Of a DNA stretch of 21,947 bases, positions 15,551 through 21,893 are shown in pieces. How positions within the stretch are numbered: the first letter of the stretch is position 1; every line of letters starts with the position of its first letter. The stretch covers positions 1 through 21,947 of IMG/VR virus record IMGVR_UViG_3300028384_000782; one strand, given 5' to 3'. Origin of the DNA: a virus. The position numbers and the translations under genes were made by a program. The notes under the pieces are model-generated. The model did no database searches and was not told the origin of the DNA. It saw only the letters and a list, made by a program, of their open reading frames with translations.

Positions 15551-15551
15551 A

Positions 15552-16079
15552 TTAGATTCCTACAGGTAAATCGTTATTGTTATCGTTGTTACCAACTCTA
15601 AAATCATCTCTTAACTTCAATTGGCTCTTCTTAGCAACGTGAGTTTCACATATAATTGATACGTTATAACCTTGAGTATCACCACCATCCCAAGTTTCAG
15701 GATTTTTACCAGCAAAAAACTGATTTGTAAAGGTTACATCAACAATATGTTGCTCATCATTCCACTCAATCACATCACCAACCTCAGGATATACATTTTT
15801 CTCAACCAAAGTATCTCTCAGAAAATAGAAATTCACATTTCTGGTGTATGATGAACCAAATTCATCAAAAATTTGCTGTGCATTTGTTCTATCAACCAAC
15901 GTAGGAATTTTTATTGGATTGTAGTACACCTTATCTTTACCTTCACCATATAGATTACGCTTGGTATCATCCAAAATAATCTTATAGTAGTAAACTTCGG
16001 TATCAATGATATCCGTAATTAATTCTTTGTTGAGTTTCCTAAACAAATCTGCATCTCTCTGTCCACCAAATAATGCCAT
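15552..16079 (-). CDS. gp14: Neck protein (gp14-like)
   Basis: A 175-aa protein starting MALFGGQRDADLFRKLNKEL. Features: DTEVYYYKIILDDT, then KVYYNPIKIPTLVDR, then a beta core YPEVGDVIEWNDEQHIVDVT with NQFFAGKNPETWDG, ending in an Asn-rich tail. These match the gp14-type neck protein of T4-like and marine phages, which pairs with gp13 to close the filled head and receive the tail. It is shorter than T4 gp14 (256 aa). The gene starts three bases after the gp13-like C-terminal frame and runs to the gp15-like gene. Identity rests on pattern plus the 13-14-15 order. Confidence 0.78.
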   Translation of the reverse strand: MALFGGQRDADLFRKLNKELITDIIDTEVYYYKIILDDTKRNLYGEGKDKVYYNPIKIPTLVDRTNAQQIFDEFGSSYTRNVNFYFLRDTLVEKNVYPEVGDVIEWNDEQHIVDVTFTNQFFAGKNPETWDGGDTQGYNVSIICETHVAKKSQLKLRDDFRVGNNDNNNDLPVGI

Positions 16080-16082
16080 TTG

Positions 16083-16727
16083 TTATCCTATATAGATTGC
16101 ACGAGGAACTCTGTTTAATGTTTGCTCCATCGCTTCTGATTCTTCTTGTTGTGCTTGCAATAATGCTTTACGAGAAGTCGCCTCTAAGTTTTCTCGTAAC
16201 TCTGAAATTAAGATTTCTTTTTCTGTAGCAGCCTCACTTCTCAAATCAGCACCATCCAAAGTTACTTCTGAATTTGGAATCGGAATTGATGAGAATTTAG
16301 CTCTAACAGCACCCAACATCTCTTTAGCCAATGCTAATGTATATTTTTCAATCCAACGCTTACCCACATGATTGATATTTGAATATCGAATTCTATCAAA
16401 TCTGGCATTTGAGTAATCAGATACTACTGAATCCGATACTATCGGGTTACTTCTATCCGATTCTAAAATGTAATGAAAGTGTACAGTGTATTCATGCTCA
16501 GGTATTGGAAATAATCTTACTCTATTGTTTTGAATATCGAATCCATATTGAGATTTACGAACCATATCATTGAATTCGATTGCTTGTAATCTTAAAAGGT
16601 CATCATAAAGTGGTTGCATCATAAATGAAACACCTGGTGAGTAGTTACCCCATCCGAAAGTATCCATCATTTGTTGTGAACCTAAACCAGTACCAATGAA
16701 TGGGTCAAAGTATCTTACCATAATCAT
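16083..16727 (-). CDS. gp13: Neck protein, C-terminal part (gp13-like, split gene)
   Basis: A 214-codon frame from ATG 16727 (MIMVRYFDPFIGTGLGSQQM). It carries the C-terminal half of the neck family: DTFGWGNYSPGVSFMMQPLY, then LLRLQAIEFNDMVRKSQYGF, then NNRVRLFPIPEHEYTVHFHY, then KRWIEKYTLALAKEMLGAVR, IPIPNSEVTLDG, and an ending IYIG. In the relatives I remember, this follows in one polypeptide from the N-terminal part, through a roughly 30-residue linker before RYFDPF. Here it is +1 relative to the upstream frame, overlapping by 23 bases, with no good ribosome site. It may be translated by coupling, by frameshift, or reflect a deletion or sequence error. Confidence 0.75.
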   Translation of the reverse strand: MIMVRYFDPFIGTGLGSQQMMDTFGWGNYSPGVSFMMQPLYDDLLRLQAIEFNDMVRKSQYGFDIQNNRVRLFPIPEHEYTVHFHYILESDRSNPIVSDSVVSDYSNARFDRIRYSNINHVGKRWIEKYTLALAKEMLGAVRAKFSSIPIPNSEVTLDGADLRSEAATEKEILISELRENLEATSRKALLQAQQEESEAMEQTLNRVPRAIYIG

Positions 16728-17145
16728 AAACTTGTTGATTTGTATTTACTTCAAATGAACCTGTATAGTAAGTTACTCTACCACCACTACCCGCTTCTGT
16801 TCCATAATCTTTAGATAATGAAATTAACCCACCTAAGTTTGCGTTTAGTTGTGTTTGTGATAGATTTGAACCTGTAGAACTGCCTCTAAGATTCAATAAA
16901 TTTTCTCTAATGTTAAATTGGTTTACTTGCGATGAGTATTCAGTAACTGCTTCCTCAAAACACGCATAAAAATTAATATCTTGTAGTTCAATATCGACAA
17001 TAGGATATCCCAAACGTTTAGCACACCATCCAGCAGTTTTATCTGCGGATGCTGTAAACTCTACATCAGTATCATAGTACCCAAATGGAGTACTTCCTTC
17101 TGAGAACGATGATGAACCCGGCCATATTGGAATATTTACCGCCAT
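16705..17145 (-). CDS. gp13: Neck protein, N-terminal part (gp13-like, split gene)
   Basis: A 146-codon frame starting at ATG 17145 with AAGGAG six bases upstream and the octamer 20 bases upstream. It has STPFGYYDTDVEFTASADKT, then WCAKRLGYPIVDIELQDINF, then CFEEAVTEYSSQVNQFNIRE, then YGTEAGSGGRVTYYTGSFEV. This is the N-terminal half of the gp13-type neck protein, which joins the portal side of the head with gp14. It ends abruptly at TGA after VYDYGKIL, where the family normally continues. The following +1 frame carries the rest. Upstream is a methyltransferase gene, 45 bases away; this gene heads the neck unit 13-14-15. Confidence 0.75.
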   Translation of the reverse strand: MAVNIPIWPGSSSFSEGSTPFGYYDTDVEFTASADKTAGWCAKRLGYPIVDIELQDINFYACFEEAVTEYSSQVNQFNIRENLLNLRGSSTGSNLSQTQLNANLGGLISLSKDYGTEAGSGGRVTYYTGSFEVNTNQQVYDYGKIL

Positions 17146-17165
17146 ATACTCTCCTTAATCTTTGT

Positions 17166-17173
17166 TATAAATA
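17166..17173 (-). promoter_or_regulatory. Octamer motif TATTTATA, candidate late promoter
   Basis: The coding strand reads CATATTTATAACAAAG, 20 bases before the neck ATG in a 45-base gap. This is the shortest motif-to-start distance seen. Confidence 0.5.
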
Positions 17174-17190
17174 TGGAGATAACTAAAGAA

Positions 17191-17769
17191 TCATTTGTTT
17201 ATGTACCAAATCAGATTATAATCACCTCTATCAAATGTAATTACTTTTATGTGCTTTTCCCATCCAAATGCATCTACAATTTCTTCACATTTTTCTGCAT
17301 ATGATGAAATTTCATTAAAATATGAGTATATACCATTGGGTTTTAGAATTTTAGGTACAATTTCCGAAAACGGGCCCCATTGAGGCCAATTTACATAATC
17401 AAATGGAAATGTATCAAAATAAATACTATCAAACTTCTTACCATCTTTAATAAATTGTGGGATAATATCTTCCCAAACACCCTCAATAGGGTCAAATCCC
17501 ATTTCCCGTGCCTTATCACATACTTGTGGATGTGCTTCTATAATACAATGTTCAGTTGGGTTATGTTCTCTAATATATGAATCAATTATACCCATACCAA
17601 AACCAACGTTTAATACAGAACCACCATTTGAACATAGAATTTTAGCACTTTCATACATCAATTCATCTTCATCATCCGACATTATGGCACAGCACTCCAT
17701 TCCAGCTACCGTTAAGGCATGTTCACTATATGATACATCACCCTTTAAATATTTTTCAAATGCATCCAT
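17191..17769 (-). CDS. SAM-dependent methyltransferase, GAMT/RMT2-like
   Basis: A 192-aa class I methyltransferase. Motif I is VLNVGFGMG at residues 52-60; the acidic end of strand 2 is HCIIEAHP (E78, ribose binding); GVWEDIIP follows at 97-104; KFDSIYFDTFPF at 112-123; then ILKPNGIYSYFN at 141-152. The combination NVGFGMGI, IIEAHP, G.WEDI and FDTFP is that of the guanidinoacetate / arginine N-delta methyltransferase (GAMT/RMT2) group, which act on guanidino nitrogens. Substrate here is unknown. It lacks the N-terminal ankyrin-like part of RMT2. The start (ATG 17769) directly abuts the stop of the short S74-like protein, so it is the last gene of the adhesin unit; arginine or protein methylation of a virion part is one inference. 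Confidence 0.8.
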   Translation of the reverse strand: MDAFEKYLKGDVSYSEHALTVAGMECCAIMSDDEDELMYESAKILCSNGGSVLNVGFGMGIIDSYIREHNPTEHCIIEAHPQVCDKAREMGFDPIEGVWEDIIPQFIKDGKKFDSIYFDTFPFDYVNWPQWGPFSEIVPKILKPNGIYSYFNEISSYAEKCEEIVDAFGWEKHIKVITFDRGDYNLIWYINK

Positions 17770-18432
17770 TTATATTAATTTACAGTCTATATCTAATTTA
17801 TTGTAATCTACCCACACATCACCATCTTTGGTAGATAATACATCTGAAAGTCCTAATCTTTGTAATTCATCTACCATAGTACCCACATATCTACCTATAC
17901 CATTCGGAGCGTGTTCTGGATTTTTATATTCGAAATGATATATAGGAATTCCCATTGGAGATGTTCCAATATATTCAATGTTTTTCTTTAATCTTCTTTC
18001 AGAACGACAGCTTCCAAAACCAGTTACTGCGCCCGAAGAAACAGAGTACCAAGAGTTTTGAGATTGGTATTTGTAATGACCATCACCTAAAGATGTCGTA
18101 CCCTTTGCATCACTATATACATTATCACCAGTAGTGGGGTCCGCGCCAGCGCCATCGTGATAGTATGTTTGAAAGACAGTTTGTAAACACGCGTTGCTGG
18201 GATTTGATTGTAAGGTTGATGAATCATATGCTGTCAGAGTTGCGGTCGCATTATGGTTATATCCATAAAATTCAGATATTGCGTGGGGTTGTGCTTGGTC
18301 AGGTACGTTAGGTGCTGAGTTTGAATTTATATTTGTTGTAGATAGTGTTTCGAGTGAATCATTACCTTGAGCCAACCCTTTTTCGTTTACGATATCACCT
18401 ATACTAATTTGTCCCGATGATGGTAGTGTCAT
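17770..18432 (-). CDS. Short tail/fibre protein with S74-like C-terminus
   Basis: A 220-aa protein. The opening MTLPSSGQISIGDIVNEKGL is common in short phage tail proteins (LPSSGxISxxDI), with ISEFYGYNH near residue 53. The middle (55-140) is Ser/Thr/Asn-rich beta sequence. From residue 144, SERRLKKNIEYIG resembles the start of the S74 intramolecular chaperone domain, followed by IPIYHFEYKNP and GRYVGTMVDELQRLGLSDVL. The expected SD pair at the cleavage point is SE here, and the usual long C-terminal helix is absent, so self-cleavage is doubtful. Its ATG overlaps the fibre stop by one base with AAAGGAG upstream. Likely a fibre tip or accessory adhesin. Confidence 0.75.
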   Translation of the reverse strand: MTLPSSGQISIGDIVNEKGLAQGNDSLETLSTTNINSNSAPNVPDQAQPHAISEFYGYNHNATATLTAYDSSTLQSNPSNACLQTVFQTYYHDGAGADPTTGDNVYSDAKGTTSLGDGHYKYQSQNSWYSVSSGAVTGFGSCRSERRLKKNIEYIGTSPMGIPIYHFEYKNPEHAPNGIGRYVGTMVDELQRLGLSDVLSTKDGDVWVDYNKLDIDCKLI

Positions 18433-20216
18433 TACAATCTCCTTTTAAGTTCTTCAATCTCAGCTTTAAGTTCTTTGATTGATTCAATCAGCAATGGAAC
18501 TAACTTTTCATATTGTACAGTTAGATAGTTTTCGCCTGAAAGTGAGCCATCACTACCATCATTATCAAATGGTGCTCTTTTTACTGCTTCAGGTAATACA
18601 CCTTCTACATCTTGTGCAAATACACCCACCATTGATTGATTTCTATCAAATCCTGCTAATTTATTTGCAGTTTCATTCCAATTAAATGTAAATCCTGATA
18701 GTTTATCTATTTTCTCTAAAGGATTTTCAATTGGATTAATGTTTTCTTTTAATCGTTTATCTGATGAATATGCTACGATATCGTTACCAGCATCAATTCT
18801 ACCATCTATTACACTCGCTGCTACATCAACACCCAATGCACCATTATTTACACGCCACCCATTGGTATTAATTGTTCCCCTCTGTGTTCCACCGGTCGTT
18901 ATTGAAATAGTATCGGTAGTTCCTCTATAGAATCCAGTATTTGTATCATCTTTAAAGAAAATCGATGGTTTTCCAACCAAACCATCCTGAGCACGGAAGA
19001 GTCCAGTAAATGAACCACTTGCAGTACAAGTATCTCCTTCTACCACAATTGCTTCATTGTTAAATGTACCAATATTAACAGTATCATCTGAGAATACTTC
19101 AAAAATTGGAATACCTGATATATCATTTACCGAAAATAAAGAACCCGATAGCTGGTCTGTTACTTCAAACAATCTACCTTGCGCCCCATCAATAGCCATT
19201 ACAACATCATCACCAGTTGAACCAGACATATAAACGGATAATGAACCCGTTACCCTAACATCTACTGATGCTGATGTATATGTTGTACCATCGAACCACT
19301 CATATCCACTACCACCAGCAGCGGTTGAGCTCAGTACGTTACCCCCTATGGATAACCCCGTACCAATATCTAACCAAGCCACTTGACCAGCACTATCATC
19401 CCAAAAAAGAATTCTATCATCATTAGGGTCTGCTAGCGAAGTACCAGTACCACCATGTGCCAATGCAATATCTGTTCCACCCCATGTACCAGTTCCAATT
19501 GTACCCAATGTTGTGATATTGGTAGAGCCATTAAAGCCGTTTTCTAATCCGTTTGGAGTTACTACCTTTGTCGTAGAAGTACCAGTAGTAGTTTCTGCTA
19601 TTGTTGCTAATTCTACAACACCCTTTACTGATGTAGTAGCATCTGGCTCATCACCAGTGTTCGTACCACTTAAACCTGTAATAAATGCAGGGTCGATGGC
19701 TGTACCCTTCCATATACCAGTAGCAATTGTACCTAATGTTGTAATATTGGTAGAACCAGCCCATGAAGAAAGTGCGGTGTTTTCAACGTTTCCTAATCCT
19801 ACATCACCTTTTGTAGTTCCTTGTGCTCTAAGCGAAGCATAAGTTCCATCTTCATCAAATTCATCACCTGTCATTGGTGCGGTATTGGTGATTGTGATTG
19901 TACCACCACTAGTCGTTGAAGTCATCTCTGATTGAATACCAGTACCTTGTGCTATTGTAAGAGTTTCACCATTTGTTACCGATGTTGATTCCGAACCATT
20001 ACCTTCTTTGATAGTCCAAGAAGACATTGTACCCGTTCCAGTACCCGCACCGATATCTGAACGTACTTGGGTACCTGTTCTGAAATCTACATTTCCCGCT
20101 GAATCTAATACTAAGAATTTATCAGTATCCGTATTTGCGTTTACTATACCCGATAACTTTAATGTGTTTAATGATGCATCACTTCCTGAAGTGATTAGTT
20201 TTTTCCAATTTGGCAT
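18432..20216 (-). CDS. Tail fibre with C-terminal S74 peptidase/chaperone domain
   Basis: A 594-aa protein. The N-terminus MPNWKKLITSGSDASLNTLK is a common start of marine phage fibres. Residues ~40-300 are Thr/Gly/Ser-rich beta repeats, including two copies of STNITTLGTIxTGxWxGTxI and ALAHGGTGTSL. Residues 485-594 form the S74 domain: SDKRLKENINPIENPLEKID, then VGVFAQDVEGVLPEAV, then LTVQYEKLVPLLIESIKELK and a terminal helix. In known S74 proteins this domain trimerises the fibre and then cuts itself off just before the Ser of the SD pair (S485 here). The role is host recognition. Start ATG 20216 has AAAGG close upstream and follows a 104-base leader with a hairpin and the octamer. Confidence 0.9.
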   Translation of the reverse strand: MPNWKKLITSGSDASLNTLKLSGIVNANTDTDKFLVLDSAGNVDFRTGTQVRSDIGAGTGTGTMSSWTIKEGNGSESTSVTNGETLTIAQGTGIQSEMTSTTSGGTITITNTAPMTGDEFDEDGTYASLRAQGTTKGDVGLGNVENTALSSWAGSTNITTLGTIATGIWKGTAIDPAFITGLSGTNTGDEPDATTSVKGVVELATIAETTTGTSTTKVVTPNGLENGFNGSTNITTLGTIGTGTWGGTDIALAHGGTGTSLADPNDDRILFWDDSAGQVAWLDIGTGLSIGGNVLSSTAAGGSGYEWFDGTTYTSASVDVRVTGSLSVYMSGSTGDDVVMAIDGAQGRLFEVTDQLSGSLFSVNDISGIPIFEVFSDDTVNIGTFNNEAIVVEGDTCTASGSFTGLFRAQDGLVGKPSIFFKDDTNTGFYRGTTDTISITTGGTQRGTINTNGWRVNNGALGVDVAASVIDGRIDAGNDIVAYSSDKRLKENINPIENPLEKIDKLSGFTFNWNETANKLAGFDRNQSMVGVFAQDVEGVLPEAVKRAPFDNDGSDGSLSGENYLTVQYEKLVPLLIESIKELKAEIEELKRRL

Positions 20217-20250
20217 ATCCTTTATTCCGTTTTATATGGTTGGTTACTAT

Positions 20251-20273
20251 AAAAGCCCACTTCCCTTTCGGGC
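20251..20273 (-). promoter_or_regulatory. Small leader hairpin with T-tract before the fibre gene
   Basis: On the minus strand GGCCCGAAAGGGAAGTGGGC is followed by TTTT. It can pair as GCCC/GGGC, or as a CCC-GAAA-GGG tetraloop. It lies between the octamer and the fibre start, so it would be a leader attenuator or a weak terminator of the upstream LamG unit. The stem is short and the evidence weak. Confidence 0.25.
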
Positions 20274-20300
20274 CGATACAAAAGCTTGTACTAATAAGTA

Positions 20301-20308
20301 TATAAATA
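20301..20308 (-). promoter_or_regulatory. Octamer motif TATTTATA, candidate late promoter
   Basis: The coding strand reads GATTATTTATATACTT, 84 bases before the fibre ATG, twice as far as the other copies. This implies a longer leader that would contain the small hairpin at 20251-20273. Confidence 0.45.
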
Positions 20309-20320
20309 ATCTAATAAAAG

Positions 20321-21085
20321 TTAAACAGGGTTATTGTATTTAGATTTGGTTTTATCGTATATTTCATTGATTTCTATATCGCTTAATAATCTATTATATA
20401 CCCAAAGTCCACCAATACCACCATCAAAATAATTTTGATTAGCAACACCAATTGCACCAAACTCCGAAGAAGAGTATCCGATTGATGTAGCAGTTCCAGT
20501 AGGAGTTTGTACATCTGCATCACTCCCATCGATTAAAATCCTCCACTTACCCGGTATAGAGAAGAATACAAATGATACAAATATCCATTGACTTTGTGTA
20601 ATTGCCGATGATGTTATTCGAGAATTTTGGTTTGAGTCCAGTGAACCACCCCCATCACCCGTTCTCATACCTAAACGGCCGTTTGAGTTTATAAATGTTG
20701 ATATACCATAATATGTTGAACTCCCAGCACCATCATTACAGAAAATACCTTGTGATTGAGAGGCTGTATCTGGAAGTAGCCATACATTTACGGTGTATCC
20801 AGTATCTTCAACGTGAGTTGCATCCGGTCGAAATCCAGTTGGGTTTTGGTTCGTTCTCCAAGCCTGATTTGTGCCATTTAAAACCCATCGAGGACCCACA
20901 TTATCGCTTAGTGTAGAACCCGCACTACCCTGACTGCTTAGGGTTACATAATCGTTAGTTGATGTATCTCTACCACCAGCAATATCATATGCGGTTGAAC
21001 TTCCGGGATTTGATTTGTGATTTGCAGGGTCTACACAAAATACCAACGAATCCGTAGCTATGTTTGGTGCTCTAAAAATTGCCAT
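20321..21085 (-). CDS. LamG / concanavalin A-like domain protein (adhesin)
   Basis: A 254-aa protein starting MAIFRAPNIATDSLVFCVDP, with NHKSNPGSST, then WVLNGTNQAWRTNQ in place of the usual FDGTNDY, then VNVWLLPDTASQSQGIF, SQWIFVSFVFFSIPGKWRIL with IDGSDADV, and an ending GGIGGLWVYNRLLSDIEINE. The strand pattern and the closing YNRLLSxxEI are typical of LamG jelly-rolls in marine phages. It is more diverged than the other two LamG proteins in the window. It starts three bases after the stop of the preceding LamG gene, with no clear ribosome site, so it is probably coupled to it. Likely a receptor-binding or virion decoration protein. Confidence 0.75.
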   Translation of the reverse strand: MAIFRAPNIATDSLVFCVDPANHKSNPGSSTAYDIAGGRDTSTNDYVTLSSQGSAGSTLSDNVGPRWVLNGTNQAWRTNQNPTGFRPDATHVEDTGYTVNVWLLPDTASQSQGIFCNDGAGSSTYYGISTFINSNGRLGMRTGDGGGSLDSNQNSRITSSAITQSQWIFVSFVFFSIPGKWRILIDGSDADVQTPTGTATSIGYSSSEFGAIGVANQNYFDGGIGGLWVYNRLLSDIEINEIYDKTKSKYNNPV

Positions 21086-21088
21086 AAT

Positions 21089-21808
21089 TTATCTATATCT
21101 ATTTTTTGTAACATTATAGTTGCTAGTATTCTCACGTATACTTAGTACTTTTTTGTATATTTGTAAGTTACTTACTTTACCATCTAATGGGCGAGTTCCT
21201 CTTAACACATTACCAATCGTTAAGTTATTGCTTGTTCTAATATTTGATAACCGACCAGAATGTGAACCTGAAGAATATGAAGCTCCATTTAATGCCATTT
21301 TAACTGAACTTTCATCATATACTACTGTTATATGATTCCATTGTCCCGTGATAACTGCCTGTCCTTCTATATCCGATTCCTGCCCATCCAATGCAGGAAC
21401 TAATACATTTTTATTACCAGTACGTTCAACTTTAAGTGCAAATCCAGAATCGGTATTTTCTTCAAACTGTATTTTACTTATAGCTGTTACATCACTTTTA
21501 TCCCACAATCTTCCACCCGCAGAATCTACTAAACTATCAATATAAAACCAACAAGAAATTGTAAACGGTCTCCCAAAATTAAATACAGTTGTATCAATAT
21601 CTATTGATGCGAAATCATTAGTACCATCAAAATCCATACAACCCAACGCTGTACTATTGAATGTAGCTCCATTTTCTAAAGTACCACTTGTACCACGACC
21701 CGCTTTATTACGCAGGTTGGTTCCAGAACCTGAGTATGATTTTTTGTTCCCCGCATCTACAGAAAATACTACATCTTTACTACCTAAAACTTTTGGTCCT
21801 ATCTTCAT
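21089..21808 (-). CDS. LamG / concanavalin A-like domain protein (adhesin)
   Basis: A 239-aa protein. MKIGPKVLGSKDVVFSVDAG and KKSYSGSGTNLRN open it; MDFDGTNDFASIDIDTTVF (near residues 58-76) is the LamG FDGTxD element, followed by FTISCWFYIDS, GQWNHITVVYDESSVKMALN and KVSNLQIYKKVLSIRE. This is the complete landmark series of a LamG glycan-binding domain. The start (ATG 21808) has AAGG seven bases upstream and the octamer 22 bases upstream. It heads the adhesin block, right after a strong terminator. N-terminal pattern shared with the LamG protein at 1447-2157. Confidence 0.82.
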   Translation of the reverse strand: MKIGPKVLGSKDVVFSVDAGNKKSYSGSGTNLRNKAGRGTSGTLENGATFNSTALGCMDFDGTNDFASIDIDTTVFNFGRPFTISCWFYIDSLVDSAGGRLWDKSDVTAISKIQFEENTDSGFALKVERTGNKNVLVPALDGQESDIEGQAVITGQWNHITVVYDESSVKMALNGASYSSGSHSGRLSNIRTSNNLTIGNVLRGTRPLDGKVSNLQIYKKVLSIRENTSNYNVTKNRYR

Positions 21809-21830
21809 ATCTATACCTTTTGTTCTTTAG

Positions 21831-21838
21831 TATAAATA
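21831..21838 (-). promoter_or_regulatory. Octamer motif TATTTATA, candidate late promoter
   Basis: The coding strand reads CATATTTATACTAAAG, 22 bases before the first LamG ATG and downstream of the terminator at 21860-21888, as expected for a promoter starting a new unit. Confidence 0.55.
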
Positions 21839-21859
21839 TGTAATTCATAATATTAAATC

Positions 21860-21888
21860 AAAAAACCCCCACATTTCTGTGGGGGTTT
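21860..21888 (-). terminator. Rho-independent terminator after the gene cut by the right edge
   Basis: Minus strand: stem AAACCCCCACA with TGTGGGGGTTT around a GAAA loop (11 pairs), then TTTTTT. It follows the stop codon at 21894-21896 by a few bases. A strong intrinsic terminator. Confidence 0.9.
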
Positions 21889-21893
21889 CTGTT

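Noticed and set aside
19513-20343. Plus-strand open frames opposite the fibre gene
   Set aside because: Low-complexity Val/Pro/Ser antisense of Gly/Thr-rich fibre repeats; no independent support.
1432-21838. Reading TATAAATA on the plus strand as T4 late promoters firing rightward
   Set aside because: No plus-strand genes exist here; each copy lies just before a minus-strand start, so antisense firing at all nine sites is the less likely reading, though not excluded.
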